Below, one piece after another: positions 1 to 9,326 of a stretch of 35,519 nt of DNA. The translations under genes were made by a program, and so were the position numbers. How positions within the stretch are numbered: position 1 is the stretch's first letter; the number at the start of each line of letters is the position of its first letter. Below the pieces are notes generated by a model. That model saw only the letters and a program-made list of their open reading frames with translations. It made no database searches and was not told the origin of the DNA. Source of the DNA: Moraxella sp. (lineage in GTDB: Bacteria > Pseudomonadota > Gammaproteobacteria > Pseudomonadales > Moraxellaceae); NCBI GenBank assembly GCA_030530785.1, contig JAUMUJ010000022.1:1-35519 (forward strand), given 5' to 3'.

Positions 1-50
1 TCGGACTGTTAATCCGTGTGTCCCTGGTTCGAGCCCAGGTTGGGGAGCCA
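1..50 (+). tRNA. tRNA-Asn (GTT), 3' part only
   Basis: The window opens inside a tRNA. The anticodon stem CGGA/TCCG encloses the loop CTGTTAA, giving anticodon GTT (asparagine). A perfect 5-bp T stem (CCTGG/CCAGG) encloses TTCGAGC, and the encoded CCA end is at 48-50. The acceptor 5' strand and D arm lie before base 1. Identity follows from the anticodon and the close match to bacterial tRNA-Asn as I remember it. Confidence 0.93.
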
Positions 51-60
51 TATTTCAAAA

Positions 61-87
61 GCCCTTTCTTAGTGAAAGGGTTTTTTT
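61..87 (+). terminator. Rho-independent terminator after tRNA-Asn
   Basis: CCCTTTC (62-68) pairs with GAAAGGG (74-80) around a 5-nt loop, followed directly by seven T. It lies 11 nt after the tRNA CCA end and before the phoH-like gene. Confidence 0.85.
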
Positions 88-163
88 ATTTTGCTGTCTT
101 GATTTTTTTGTACAGATAAGCATATAATCTGTTATCATTTTTAACCCAGATAAGGATAACCAT

Positions 164-1252
164 TTGAGCCTTTCACACACCCTGACTTTTGAACTGACCC
201 CAAGCGAACTTCGTACCATGCTTGGTGAGTACAATGCCCACCTAAAATACCTACAAAACCGCCTTGACATCAACATCATCAATCGTGGCAACGAATTTGT
301 CTTAACTGGTGATTCATCACAAGTTGAAAAAGCCAAATATGTGCTAGATGAACTGTGCCAGCTTGCCAAAACCACAGATGACATCACGGGCGAAACCCTA
401 CATTTGCTTATCCAAGCCAGCATCGCCAATGAAGAACCCATTAGCCAAACCGCCACTCCCATCAGCCTATCTACCCGCAAAGGCAAAATTACCCCCAAAG
501 GACACAACCAAGCCCAATACATCAAAAATATCCTACTGTCTGACATTTCATTTGGGGTAGGACCTGCTGGCACAGGTAAGACCTATTTGGCGGTGGCAGC
601 TGCGGTGGATATGTTAGAGCGTGGCGAGATTGAGCGGATTTTGCTGGTGCGTCCTGCGGTGGAAGCAGGTGAAAAATTGGGCTTTTTACCCGGTGATTTG
701 ACCCAAAAAATTGACCCCTACCTACGCCCTTTATATGACGCTTTATACGAAATGTTGGGCTTTGAAAAGGTGGGCAAGCTCATAGAACGTCAAATCATTG
801 AGATTGCCCCACTTGCTTATATGCGTGGGCGGACACTCAATAACAGCTTTGTGATACTAGATGAAGCTCAAAACACCACGCCTGAGCAGATGAAAATGTT
901 TTTGACACGGTTAGGTTTTGGCTCTCGGGCGGTCATTACGGGCGACACTTCACAGATAGATTTGCCTCGTGGTCAAAAATCAGGGTTGGTTCAAGCCTTA
1001 CAAATCTTAGAAAACATTGACAACATTCACATCACCCGCTTTGTCAGTCGTGATGTGGTGCGACATCATTTGGTGCAAAAAATCGTTGATGCTTATGATG
1101 CTTATGATGCCCAAGAAAGCGAACTTGAAAATCAGCGTCAAGAGATTCGCAAAAAAGAACGCCAAGAACAAGAGATGAACCGCACCTTAAATGCTTTGTC
1201 TTTTTTAAACGACCTAAAAAAAGCACAGATGGGCAATGACGACAATGAATGA
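164..1252 (+). CDS. ybeZ: PhoH-like ATPase (YbeZ type)
   Basis: Cytoplasmic P-loop ATPase of the PhoH family, 362 aa, near the usual YbeZ length. Visible motifs are Walker A GPAGTGKT (about residues 133-140), the RPAVEAGEKLGFLPG segment, and Walker B with FVILDEAQN (about 230-238), then ITGDTSQIDLP. The N-terminal ~100 residues resemble the RNA-binding-like domain of YbeZ. The start is TTG at 164, supported by AAGGA 7-8 nt upstream; no ATG fits as well. The gene overlaps ybeY by 17 nt, and ybeZ-ybeY linkage is conserved in proteobacteria, where the pair acts in rRNA processing. The C-terminal tail is charged and contains a 9-bp tandem repeat (1088-1110) encoding DAYDAYDA. Confidence 0.93.
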   Translation: MSLSHTLTFELTPSELRTMLGEYNAHLKYLQNRLDINIINRGNEFVLTGDSSQVEKAKYVLDELCQLAKTTDDITGETLHLLIQASIANEEPISQTATPISLSTRKGKITPKGHNQAQYIKNILLSDISFGVGPAGTGKTYLAVAAAVDMLERGEIERILLVRPAVEAGEKLGFLPGDLTQKIDPYLRPLYDALYEMLGFEKVGKLIERQIIEIAPLAYMRGRTLNNSFVILDEAQNTTPEQMKMFLTRLGFGSRAVITGDTSQIDLPRGQKSGLVQALQILENIDNIHITRFVSRDVVRHHLVQKIVDAYDAYDAQESELENQRQEIRKKERQEQEMNRTLNALSFLNDLKKAQMGNDDNE

Positions 1253-1796
1253 CATAACGGTCAGCTTTGGCGACGACACAGCATCACTGACCCATCTTGT
1301 GATGTATCAAGATGAGCCACTGACACAGATTTTTAATCACACTTTGGCGGTCATGTGTGATAAAGTCAGTGGCGGGCTTGTGTTGCCATATTTTGCTTTT
1401 AGGGCAAATTTTAGTCATCAAGACTGGATAAACCTACCAAAATCTCTAGATGTCTATGTCTGTGGCACGCACGAAGGGCAAGCCTTAAATCTTGATGCAC
1501 GGGGCAAGGACTACGCCACCAATATTCTATCCTACCCAAGCGGTTTGCCCCTAGACGTATGCGTGATGATGAACAAAATACCGCTTGGCGAGCTTGTCAT
1601 CTGTCATGATGTGGTCATGCGTGAAGCTGATGAGCAACACAAAACCCCAACCCACCATTTAACGCATTTGTTGGTGCATGGGATTTTACATCTGCTGGGC
1701 TTTGACCATGAGCTTGGACAAGATGAACAAGATGAGATGGAGAGCTTTGAGATACAGATTTTACAAGGCTTAGGGATAGATAACCCCTATGAATAA
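1236..1796 (+). CDS. ybeY: Endoribonuclease YbeY (rRNA maturation factor)
   Basis: Zinc-dependent endoribonuclease of the UPF0054 family, used in 16S rRNA 3' maturation and ribosome quality control. The signature HGILHLLGFDHE near the C terminus (about residues 148-159) supplies the three histidine zinc ligands (HxxxHxxxxDH). The 186-aa length is slightly above the usual ~155-160 because the N terminus is longer. Start codons at 1236 and 1245 are both in frame inside the 3' end of ybeZ, so translation is probably coupled. The stop is 3 nt before the next gene. Confidence 0.93.
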   Translation: MTTMNDITVSFGDDTASLTHLVMYQDEPLTQIFNHTLAVMCDKVSGGLVLPYFAFRANFSHQDWINLPKSLDVYVCGTHEGQALNLDARGKDYATNILSYPSGLPLDVCVMMNKIPLGELVICHDVVMREADEQHKTPTHHLTHLLVHGILHLLGFDHELGQDEQDEMESFEIQILQGLGIDNPYE

Positions 1797-1799
1797 GCC

Positions 1800-2531
1800 A
1801 TGTCAAATGAGATTTATTTAGGCGTTATCAACTTTTTTACGTCCGCTTTGGCAGGTATTACAGGGCTTGGCGGAGGGACGATTTTGCTTGGGCTGATGCC
1901 GATGTTTTTGACCGCCAGTGCTATCATTCCTGTACATGGGGTCGCCCAACTGTCCAGCAACATCAGCCGAGTATGGTTTGGACGGCGTGATTTGGATTTG
2001 ACCCACTTTCGCCCCTTTATCATCGGAGCGGTGGTGGGCGTGGTATTTTTTGGTACGGCGGTAAAATTTGTCAAGCTAGACCTAATCCCCCTATTTATTG
2101 CGGTTTATATTTTACTCACCCAATGGTCAAAAACCGTCAATCGCCTGCTAAGAAGTTTTGAAAGTTTCTATCTTATCGGCTTTTTGCAAACAGGTATTGG
2201 GCTTTTTGTGGGGGCACCAGGTCCTTTACATATGCCCCTACTCATGAAAAAATACGACAACAAAGACATCGTGGTAACGGTCGGCTCACTCATGATGACT
2301 TTGGTGCATACCCTAAAATTGGTGGTGTATGTGGCGTTGGGTTTTAGTTTTATTGAGTACTGGCAAGTGATTGTTTTTATGGTGGTTTCTGCATCTTTTG
2401 GGTCGTGGGCAGGCGTACAACTTCGCAACCGATTGCCCACGTCATGGCTAAAAACTGCCCTGCCCTACCTACTGACCATCATTGCCTTAAAAATCATTTA
2501 TGACAATGCGATTAAATTTGGTTGGCTTTAA
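1800..2531 (+). CDS. TauE/SafE-family membrane permease
   Basis: Polytopic inner-membrane protein, 243 aa, with about eight hydrophobic segments. The N-terminal glycine-rich GITGLGGGTILLG and the later second copy-like GAPGPLHMPL segment fit the TauE/SafE (formerly DUF81) family, whose members export or import sulfite, sulfoacetate or related organic anions. The substrate cannot be told from sequence. It starts 3 nt after ybeY with no clear ribosome site of its own, so it is probably co-transcribed with it; its place here is not the ybeX/corC position seen in enterobacteria. Its last 20 nt overlap the 3' end of the convergent mscS-like gene. Confidence 0.8.
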   Translation: MSNEIYLGVINFFTSALAGITGLGGGTILLGLMPMFLTASAIIPVHGVAQLSSNISRVWFGRRDLDLTHFRPFIIGAVVGVVFFGTAVKFVKLDLIPLFIAVYILLTQWSKTVNRLLRSFESFYLIGFLQTGIGLFVGAPGPLHMPLLMKKYDNKDIVVTVGSLMMTLVHTLKLVVYVALGFSFIEYWQVIVFMVVSASFGSWAGVQLRNRLPTSWLKTALPYLLTIIALKIIYDNAIKFGWL

Positions 2532-3495
2532 TTTTATCCAAATTAGCAATCTGCACTGTACGATGCGGAAAGGGAATGTTAATGCCCCGCTCATCAAAAG
2601 CGTATTTAATCGCTTCCAACAAATCGCATTGCATGGCAAACCAAGTGTCGTTGGTCGTCCAAAGATACATGGTCAGATTGACCGAACTGTCCGCCAGCTC
2701 AGTAACACGCACGATGGGTTCGTCAGGGTGTTGCAACACATCAGCATGAGCGTTGGCAATCTGCAACATGACATCACGAGCGGTCTTAATGTCGCTGTCG
2801 TAGCTGATGCCTACCATCACTTCAATCCGCCGATTGGGGTATGAGCTAAAATTGGTACTGGGCGTGGTCATGATGTCGCCGTTAGGAATGATGACTTCAT
2901 GATTATTGATGGTGCGAATGCGAGTATTAACCAACGTAATCTCTTCTACCCGACCCGTTTTGCCCGCTATCTCTACATTGTCCCCCCGCCGAAACGGGCG
3001 AAAAATCACAATCAACACCCCTGCTGCCAAGTTAGACACTTGGTCCTTTAAGGACACACCGATGGCAACGGTTAAAGCCCCAAGCACCGCCACAAAGGAC
3101 GTGGTACTGATACCAAGCTGATTTAAGGACGCCAGCACCACTGCCGCCAGCACCACGCTGTATAACAGGTTAGTCAAAAAACTGACTGCTGTGCCATCAA
3201 GTGAACTTCGTTGCATGGCTTTTTTGGCGACATTAACGATGCGTTTGCCTATCCATTTGCCCACAAAAAAGATAATCACAGCCAATAAAAATTTGACGGC
3301 AAAGGTGGTGGAATTATCAAGCAAAGTTACAGTATCAATCGGAATGCCCAGTAAACTTAGGGTGTAATCACCCGCTTGGGTAAGATTTTCGGCGGTATGA
3401 GCCACCACCTCTTCGGCAGTCTCTTTAACGACTTCACCAACTTGTATCGCTTCATCAGCGGTTTTGTCTGTCAGGTCTGTGGGTGTGCTTGTCAT
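2512..3495 (-). CDS. mscS: Small-conductance mechanosensitive channel, MscS family
   Basis: Inner-membrane tension-gated channel, 327 aa. After a ~45-residue hydrophilic, Glu/Thr-rich N terminus come three hydrophobic segments. The pore helix and beta domain follow, with [18 protein letters not shown], then [11 protein letters not shown] and [10 protein letters not shown], all close to E. coli MscS (which has [20 protein letters not shown] by memory). The role is release of osmolytes on hypo-osmotic shock. It starts one nucleotide after the stop of the tonB-like gene on the same strand, so it is the last gene of a three-gene run. It converges with and overlaps the TauE/SafE gene by 20 nt with no terminator between them. 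Confidence 0.92.
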   Translation of the reverse strand: [327 protein letters not shown]

Positions 3496-3496
3496 A

Positions 3497-4354
3497 TCAG
3501 TAAGTTACTTCCAGTTGGTCGCTATATCGCCATGTACGAATGATACGCAGTTCACTAAGCTCGCCCATATCTTGGGTAAACCTGCCATAAGGAGCAGACT
3601 GACGCACTGACTGTTTGGCTGCTTCATCTAAAATGGCAGAGCCTGATGATTCTAGCATTTTTATGGCTTTAACATGACCGTCAGGCGACACCACCACCAG
3701 CAAGCGCACATCGCCTGTAATGCGATTGGCACGAGCTTGTTCAGGATAGTGCTGATTTGCCACCCGCTCTACATGACGGCGAAAATTTTCTAAATAAACG
3801 GCAGATTTACCATGCGTGGTGGCATTAGAATTGACCGTTTGCACGTTGGTTTTGGACGCAAAAACCTGCTGTTTTTGGGAAAGCTGAGCTTCTAGGGTGC
3901 GGATTTTTTTGCGAACCCGTTCTTCTTGAATGTCTAACTCGTCTTGTTTGTTTTCGTTGCTATTATTACCACTGCTATTGACATAACGCACCGATAAGGT
4001 GGTTTTTAGGTAGCTTTGTTGATACGCCTGCTGGCGGGTTTGTTTTTGTAGGTCTATGATGTCTTGGGCATCTTCTATTTCGTCAGAGACATCAGGGCTT
4101 AGGTTGGTCGTCTCTTGGCGAAGCTGTTGGCGAACCTCCCCACCCCCTTCTTGGCTGGCATTGGCGATAAAGCGAGCATCGTCATTTTTTTGGGTGTTGG
4201 TGGTCAAAGCGATGGCAACATCTTGCGCCATTTCATCAGGAGCAACCCCCACACCAAAACTTATCCCGAAAATTAAAAAAGCGTGCAACGCCACCGATAC
4301 GGCGGTTGCCATCGGAATGTCGGGGTTGGAAAATTGATTGAATTTTTTAAGCAC
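3497..4354 (-). CDS. TonB-like energy transducer (TonB C-terminal domain)
   Basis: 285-aa periplasm-spanning protein. A single N-terminal membrane helix (about residues 15-36, ATAVSVALHAFLIFGI) leads to a hydrophilic, Gln/Asn-rich spacer with a likely coiled coil (about 130-170). A C-terminal domain follows (about 185-285) with YPEQARANRITGDVRLLVVV and a GSAILDEAA segment typical of the TonB C-terminal fold. It would couple proton motive force to outer-membrane receptors, or act in envelope integrity like TonB/TolA hybrids. No exbB/exbD lies nearby, and the spacer lacks the Pro-Lys/Pro-Glu repeats of classical TonB, so which receptors it serves is unknown. Translation starts at GTG (4352-4354). 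Confidence 0.8.
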   Translation of the reverse strand: MLKKFNQFSNPDIPMATAVSVALHAFLIFGISFGVGVAPDEMAQDVAIALTTNTQKNDDARFIANASQEGGGEVRQQLRQETTNLSPDVSDEIEDAQDIIDLQKQTRQQAYQQSYLKTTLSVRYVNSSGNNSNENKQDELDIQEERVRKKIRTLEAQLSQKQQVFASKTNVQTVNSNATTHGKSAVYLENFRRHVERVANQHYPEQARANRITGDVRLLVVVSPDGHVKAIKMLESSGSAILDEAAKQSVRQSAPYGRFTQDMGELSELRIIRTWRYSDQLEVTY

Positions 4355-4366
4355 AACTTAATTCTC

Positions 4367-4669
4367 TTAATAACCATAAGGCGATTTTTGTTCATCAAGG
4401 CGATGAATATAACGCTCAAACCAAAACGGCATGAACGGTAACAGCGATGCCATAAAGCCAAGCAAAAAGACCTGAATGGACCAACGCTTGACCTGACACG
4501 CCACAAGCAACAACACCAAAAACCCCAAAAACATCACGCCATGAAACATGCCTGCATAAGGCACAAACTGTGGCATGTCCAACCAGTATTTAAACGGCAT
4601 GGCAATACCAAGCAATAATAAAAACGACACTCCTTCTAAAAAACTCATCAAACGCAATACTTTAATCAT
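4367..4669 (-). CDS. Small integral membrane protein, DUF3817-like
   Basis: About 100 aa, beginning MIKVLRLMSFLEGVSF, with three to four hydrophobic segments. The EGVSFLLLLGIAMPFKY segment and the H-G motif (GMFHGVMF) fit the DUF3817 membrane family, whose function is not known. An upstream in-frame ATG (4717) would add 16 residues of poor character, so I prefer 4669, although neither start has a strong ribosome site. It ends 12 nt before the tonB-like GTG, so it probably opens the run DUF3817-tonB-mscS. Confidence 0.7.
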   Translation of the reverse strand: MIKVLRLMSFLEGVSFLLLLGIAMPFKYWLDMPQFVPYAGMFHGVMFLGFLVLLLVACQVKRWSIQVFLLGFMASLLPFMPFWFERYIHRLDEQKSPYGY

Positions 4670-4769
4670 TTGGTCATGCCCAAAAATCACACAAATATAA
4701 TGAGAATAATAACACAAACTTTATACATACCATAAAAATTTTAGATGATTATTTACATAAAGTTACAAT

Positions 4770-6806
4770 TTAACCACCATTTAGAGCATGGATAAAGTCC
4801 GTCCGTTTGGTTTCACCAAGTAAGATATTTTTAAGCTGACCTTGATGATAAATAAGCAATGCAGGGGGACCAAATAAGCCATAACGAGCCAGCAATGCCC
4901 GACTGTCATCAGTGGTGTTAGTGATGTCAAACTTCACCACTTGATAAGCAGACAATTCACTTGGACGGTTGGCAAACAGTGTCCGCTCCATAATGCGACA
5001 CTCTACGCACCATGTGGCAGTAACGTCCACAAGCACTTTGTCAGTTTTAACCAAAATATCATCAAGCTCACTTAGTGTGGTAACGGTCAAATCACGATGG
5101 TTTTGTAAGGTGCTGTGTGCTGACACCGCCAAAGGTCGCCAAGCGTCCGTATTGCCCATACCCGCTCCCACCATCAAACACACCGCCCACACGCCTGCCA
5201 AAAAACTCATCGCTTTTGCAGGCAACACGGTCAGCCGATACAGCCACACGGCAGACAGGCTAAACCACACCGCCCACAGCACCAATATCACGCCAGACGA
5301 CCACATACGCTCCATGAGACTGACTGCCACCGCAAGCAATAACAATCCACAAAACTCCTTAACAGACACCATCCATACCCCTGATTTTGGCATGAATTTG
5401 CCCTGCATTGTCCCCATGATCACAAGCGGAACAGACAATCCTAGCCCCAACATAAACAACGCTACAAAACCAAGCAGAGCATTGCCCGTAGTCGCCACCG
5501 CTGATAATGCTCCTGCCATTGGCAAAGACACACAAGGCGACACCACCAAAGCAGACAACAACCCCACCAAAAAACTCCCACTCATACTGCCCAAATGCCT
5601 GTCGGCAGATTGGGATTTTTTTTGTAAAGTTTGGGCGATGGTGCTTGGCAATTTTAGGCGAATGACATCAAACATACCCAACGCCAACACCACAAACACC
5701 AACGCAAATCCACCCAAAACATAGGGGTTTTGCAAATGGTTCATGACACCAAGCGTCTGCCCAAACCATGCAATAATCATGCCCAGTAGCCCATAAGCGG
5801 TCGCCACGCCCACCCCATAACTGGCGGATAACAGCAAGCCCTGCTTAGCATCAGTAGCATTATGACGAGCCACGATGTTTGCAACTATCGGTATCATCGG
5901 ATAAACGCACGGCGTCAAAGCAAGTAGCAACCCCAACAAAAACAACAGTCCCACCGCCACCACAGGGCGTTTTGTTATGCCAAAGGGGTCAGTAGGCTTA
6001 TCCGTCAATGTGTGATTGATGGTGGCACTTGGGGCGGTCGGCTCATGAGCAAGCTCTTCACGGTCAAGTGTACCATCATCTTGCCCCATGTCAAACACGC
6101 TTGGTAAAGGCTCAGGGTCATTTGACAATCCAAAACCATCACCCCCCATCACCTCAGGTGGTGCGGTTTGCACGTCTGACAACTGCACAAGTGGCGAAGG
6201 TGGTATGTCTGTGGTAGCAGACGGCGTCTCTTGGGGATTTGGGGGGGCAGGAGCGTCTTGATAAGATGGCTCTGTCTGCACTACGGCTTGTGGTGTGCTG
6301 ACCGATGGCAGGTCTGATGGTAAGACGGGTGTTTTTTTGGCGTGCATGGCGATATTGGCATTTAAGGTCTCGGGCGGATAGCACAGACCTGCTTTGGCAC
6401 AGCCTTGCCATTTAATGCCAATGGGTGCGGTTATCTCTCTATCTGATGTCAGTACCACGCTTGCCACCATGTCTTCTTCAAAGACTGCCACCTGACCAAA
6501 GGTTGGGTCGTCTATCATGGTGGGCGTTTTGTCAAATTGCCACGCACTTGCCGTTACCCCATCGGGCAACACCAACGCCAATTTGTCCTGATAAACATAA
6601 TGCTCGGGCGTAACCCTAAACACCACTGACAACACGTCGCCATCTTGTTTGGCATTTACCCCAAAGGCTTGATGAACGGGTAAAAACTTGGTCTTTTTTT
6701 GTCCAAATAATTCAGACAGACTTTTGTTTTGGCTTGGCGGGGCTTCTTGGGCATATGCAGGCATGACTGCAAGACATAAACCGATGATGAGTGCGTGTTT
6801 TGTCAT
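4770..6806 (-). CDS. dsbD: Thiol:disulfide interchange protein DsbD
   Basis: Carries electrons from cytoplasmic thioredoxin across the inner membrane to periplasmic reductases such as DsbC and the cytochrome c maturation thiol proteins. 678 aa. A signal peptide (MTKHALIIGLCLAVMPAYA) is followed by the alpha domain with CAKAGLC (Cys136, Cys142). The eight-helix beta domain has TPCVYPMIP and SPCVSLP, and the C-terminal thioredoxin-like gamma domain has WCVEC (Cys600, Cys603). All six expected redox cysteines are present. Unusual is a ~115-residue Pro/Thr/Ser/Asp-rich linker (about 153-268) between alpha domain and membrane domain, longer than in E. coli, which explains the excess over the usual ~565 aa. 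Confidence 0.95.
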   Translation of the reverse strand: MTKHALIIGLCLAVMPAYAQEAPPSQNKSLSELFGQKKTKFLPVHQAFGVNAKQDGDVLSVVFRVTPEHYVYQDKLALVLPDGVTASAWQFDKTPTMIDDPTFGQVAVFEEDMVASVVLTSDREITAPIGIKWQGCAKAGLCYPPETLNANIAMHAKKTPVLPSDLPSVSTPQAVVQTEPSYQDAPAPPNPQETPSATTDIPPSPLVQLSDVQTAPPEVMGGDGFGLSNDPEPLPSVFDMGQDDGTLDREELAHEPTAPSATINHTLTDKPTDPFGITKRPVVAVGLLFLLGLLLALTPCVYPMIPIVANIVARHNATDAKQGLLLSASYGVGVATAYGLLGMIIAWFGQTLGVMNHLQNPYVLGGFALVFVVLALGMFDVIRLKLPSTIAQTLQKKSQSADRHLGSMSGSFLVGLLSALVVSPCVSLPMAGALSAVATTGNALLGFVALFMLGLGLSVPLVIMGTMQGKFMPKSGVWMVSVKEFCGLLLLAVAVSLMERMWSSGVILVLWAVWFSLSAVWLYRLTVLPAKAMSFLAGVWAVCLMVGAGMGNTDAWRPLAVSAHSTLQNHRDLTVTTLSELDDILVKTDKVLVDVTATWCVECRIMERTLFANRPSELSAYQVVKFDITNTTDDSRALLARYGLFGPPALLIYHQGQLKNILLGETKRTDFIHALNGG

Positions 6807-6841
6807 GATTATCAGGTCATCAAATTTTTATAAAATGGCAT

Positions 6842-6847
6842 ATTATA
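6842..6847 (-). promoter_or_regulatory. Likely -10 box of the dsbD promoter
   Basis: On the minus strand a perfect TATAAT preceded by GGG lies 36 nt upstream of the dsbD ATG. No good -35 hexamer is seen at 16-18 bp. This suggests a short leader of about 30 nt. Confidence 0.5.
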
Positions 6848-7197
6848 CCCAAAAAATGTGTACAAATTGTAGTAATTTATTAGAGCATATTGAACATTGA
6901 TAACATTTATTAACGTTTAATGAAAATATTCAATTTTTGCATGAAAAATGGCTGTCTGACCTCTTAATTTTAAATTTAGGCTAAAATTTTAAAAGTTTAA
7001 CCGCTTTAAGTGGTCGGATTGTTTTTCTTTGTCAAAAACTTACCTGACAGAAGACTATCAGTCTGCGATTTTTCGCGATTTTCATTGCAAATACCGAAGG
7101 CAGGCACACCCTAGACAACACTCACAAAATTCGCATTGAGCCACCATCGGCTTTATTGTATCATAAAACGATGACAATCACCGAACACGGAGACACC
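6848..7197. other. 350-nt intergenic stretch between dsbD and the EcsC-family gene
   Basis: AT-rich DNA between two divergent genes, with no convincing coding frame. It holds two adjacent small stem-loops, AGACT/AGTCT (7052-7064, 3-nt loop) and GCGA/TCGC (7065-7076, 4-nt loop). Their role is unknown; they could belong to a leader RNA or a small RNA. Confidence 0.4.
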
Positions 7198-7884
7198 ATG
7201 AGCGACCCCATCAATGGCGAAAAAATACACGAAATCATGGAATGGGCTTATGATAAAGCCATCAGTGGCATTGGGCTTGGCAGTGCCGTAGACATGGCAA
7301 ATGACTACTTGACACAAAGTGGCTCACTAGAAGATAAAATCAACGCCCTCATTCGTTGGCAAAACACCAAAGCAGGCACGGCAGGATTTGCCACAGGCAT
7401 GGGTGGCATGATTACTTTGCCTGTCGCCCTACCTGCCAACATCACATCTACATTATACATACAAATTCGCATGATTTGTGCCATCGCTCACATGACAGGG
7501 TGCGACATTCGCCACGACAAAGTAAAAACGCTCGTTTATCTGTGTTTGCTTGGTAACGGCATAGGCGAAGTCTTAAAAGATGTGGGCGTAACCGCCACCA
7601 CCAAATTTGCCGAACACCTTATCATGAAAAACGTTACAGGGGCAATGCTGACCAAAATCAACAAAGCCGTTGGATTTCAGCTACTGACAAAGGCGGGCAG
7701 TACAGGGCTTATCAACCTAAGCAAGGTCGTGCCGATTTTGGGCGGGGTTGTCAGTGGTGGCTTTGATGCTTTGACCACCAACATCGTGGGCAACAAAGCC
7801 AAAGACGTATTTTTATCCATTGATTATCCCAAGTTGGTCGGACAAATTCCGCCCGCCAAAGGCAATGTTTATGAACACGAATAA
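7198..7884 (+). CDS. EcsC-family protein
   Basis: 228 aa from ATG at 7198, chosen over an ATG at 7156 because GGAG lies 5 nt before it and the extra 14 residues look non-coding. The body is Gly/Ala-rich with hydrophobic stretches (GFATGMGGMITLPVALPANI; LLGNGIGEVLKDVGV; VVPILGGVVSGGFDAL), the pattern of the EcsC domain named after the third gene of the Bacillus ecs operon. No molecular function is established for this domain. It stands alone, 100 nt before glyA on the same strand. Confidence 0.75.
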   Translation: MSDPINGEKIHEIMEWAYDKAISGIGLGSAVDMANDYLTQSGSLEDKINALIRWQNTKAGTAGFATGMGGMITLPVALPANITSTLYIQIRMICAIAHMTGCDIRHDKVKTLVYLCLLGNGIGEVLKDVGVTATTKFAEHLIMKNVTGAMLTKINKAVGFQLLTKAGSTGLINLSKVVPILGGVVSGGFDALTTNIVGNKAKDVFLSIDYPKLVGQIPPAKGNVYEHE

Positions 7885-7984
7885 AGCCATTCAAACAAGC
7901 ATGAATTTTTATCATGAAAATCCCCCCTGTTATTTTTAGCAAAATGTGCTACACTTATGTTTTTTTAATAGCTAAGGTACTTTC

Positions 7985-9241
7985 ATGTTTAAAGACATCT
8001 CCCTACACGCTTATGACCCCGAACTTGCCGTTGCCATTGATGCTGAGTCTCGCCGTCAAGAAGACCACATTGAGCTGATTGCCTCTGAAAACTACTGCTC
8101 ACCTGCGGTCATGGAAGCACAAGGCTCTGTGCTGACCAACAAATACGCCGAAGGCTATCCCGCCAAACGCTACTACGGTGGCTGTGAGCACGTTGATGTG
8201 ATTGAGCAGATTGCCATTGACCGTGCCAAAGAGCTGTTTGGGGCAGACTATGCCAACGTACAACCTCATTCAGGCTCAAATGCCAACAGTGCGGTTTATC
8301 TTGCTCTGCTAGAAGCAGGCGACACCGTGCTTGGCATGAGCTTGGCTCATGGTGGGCATTTGACACATGGGGCAAGTGTGTCATTTTCTGGCAAAACTTA
8401 CAACGCCGTGCATTATGGCATTACCGATGATGGCTTGATTGATTACGAAGAAGTCGCTCGCTTGGCTCGTGAGCATAAACCTAAGATGATTATTGCAGGG
8501 TTTTCGGCTTACAGTCAGGTCATGGATTGGCAGAAGTTTCGTGAGATTGCCGATGAAGTCGGAGCCTATCTGATGGTAGACATGGCTCATGTGGCAGGAC
8601 TTGTGGCAGCGGGTGTCTATCCCAGCCCTGTACAGATTGCGGACGTAACCACCACCACCACCCACAAAACCCTACGGGGACCACGCTCGGGGCTTATCCT
8701 TGCCAAAGCCAATCCCGACATTGAGAAAAAACTCAACTCTGCCGTTTTTCCTGGTTCACAAGGCGGTCCTTTAATGCACGCCATCGCAGGTAAAGCGGTG
8801 TGCTTTAAAGAAGCGATGAGCGATGAATACAAAGCCTACCAAGCCCAAGTCATCAAAAACGCCAAAGTCATGGCACAAACCATCATCGCTCGTGGCTATG
8901 ACGTGGTATCAGGTGGCACAGAAAACCACTTAATGCTTATCAGCCTTATCAAGCAAGGCATCACAGGCAAAGAAGCCGATAAATGGCTTGGGGACGCTCA
9001 CATCACCGTGAACAAAAACTCCGTACCAAACGACCCCAAATCGCCCTTTGTAACAAGCGGTATCCGCCTTGGCACGCCTGCTGTTACCACTCGTGGCTTT
9101 AAGGAAGCTGAATGCGTGGAGCTTGCCCATTGGATTTGTGATATTTTAGACGCTCGTGGTCAAGAAGAAGTCCTAGAAGCGGTGCGAGCCAAAGTTGCCA
9201 CCGTCTGCGACCGACTGCCTGTGTATGAACGCAATGCCTAA
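7985..9241 (+). CDS. glyA: Serine hydroxymethyltransferase
   Basis: PLP enzyme interconverting serine and tetrahydrofolate with glycine and 5,10-methylene-tetrahydrofolate; main cytosolic source of one-carbon units. 418 aa, the expected length. Visible motifs are the N-terminal [20 protein letters not shown], the substrate loop [15 protein letters not shown], and the PLP lysine in [13 protein letters not shown] (about residue 229). The GSQGGPLMH segment and the C-terminal VTTRGFKE follow. AAGG lies 7 nt upstream of the ATG. A weak stem-loop after the stop and a strong one at 9327-9360 may end its transcript. Confidence 0.98.
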   Translation: MFKDISLHAYDPELAVAIDAESRRQEDHIELIASENYCSPAVMEAQGSVLTNKYAEGYPAKRYYGGCEHVDVIEQIAIDRAKELFGADYANVQPHSGSNANSAVYLALLEAGDTVLGMSLAHGGHLTHGASVSFSGKTYNAVHYGITDDGLIDYEEVARLAREHKPKMIIAGFSAYSQVMDWQKFREIADEVGAYLMVDMAHVAGLVAAGVYPSPVQIADVTTTTTHKTLRGPRSGLILAKANPDIEKKLNSAVFPGSQGGPLMHAIAGKAVCFKEAMSDEYKAYQAQVIKNAKVMAQTIIARGYDVVSGGTENHLMLISLIKQGITGKEADKWLGDAHITVNKNSVPNDPKSPFVTSGIRLGTPAVTTRGFKEAECVELAHWICDILDARGQEEVLEAVRAKVATVCDRLPVYERNA

Positions 9242-9326
9242 TTGTAGGTTTTAGGTTAAAATTTGTGGTAATTTTTCACAAAAACTTGCAAGGGATATTG
9301 GTGGTAGTTATACTTAACTTGCTTAT

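Noticed and set aside
4969-5724. Long plus-strand ORF of 251 codons inside dsbD
   Set aside because: Low-complexity Thr/Asn/Pro composition and full overlap with the well-supported dsbD frame mark it as a shadow.
7021-7100. Small RNA or terminator formed by the two short stem-loops before the EcsC-family gene
   Set aside because: Stems are 5 and 4 bp with no promoter or T tract placed to define a transcript; kept only as a description of the gap.
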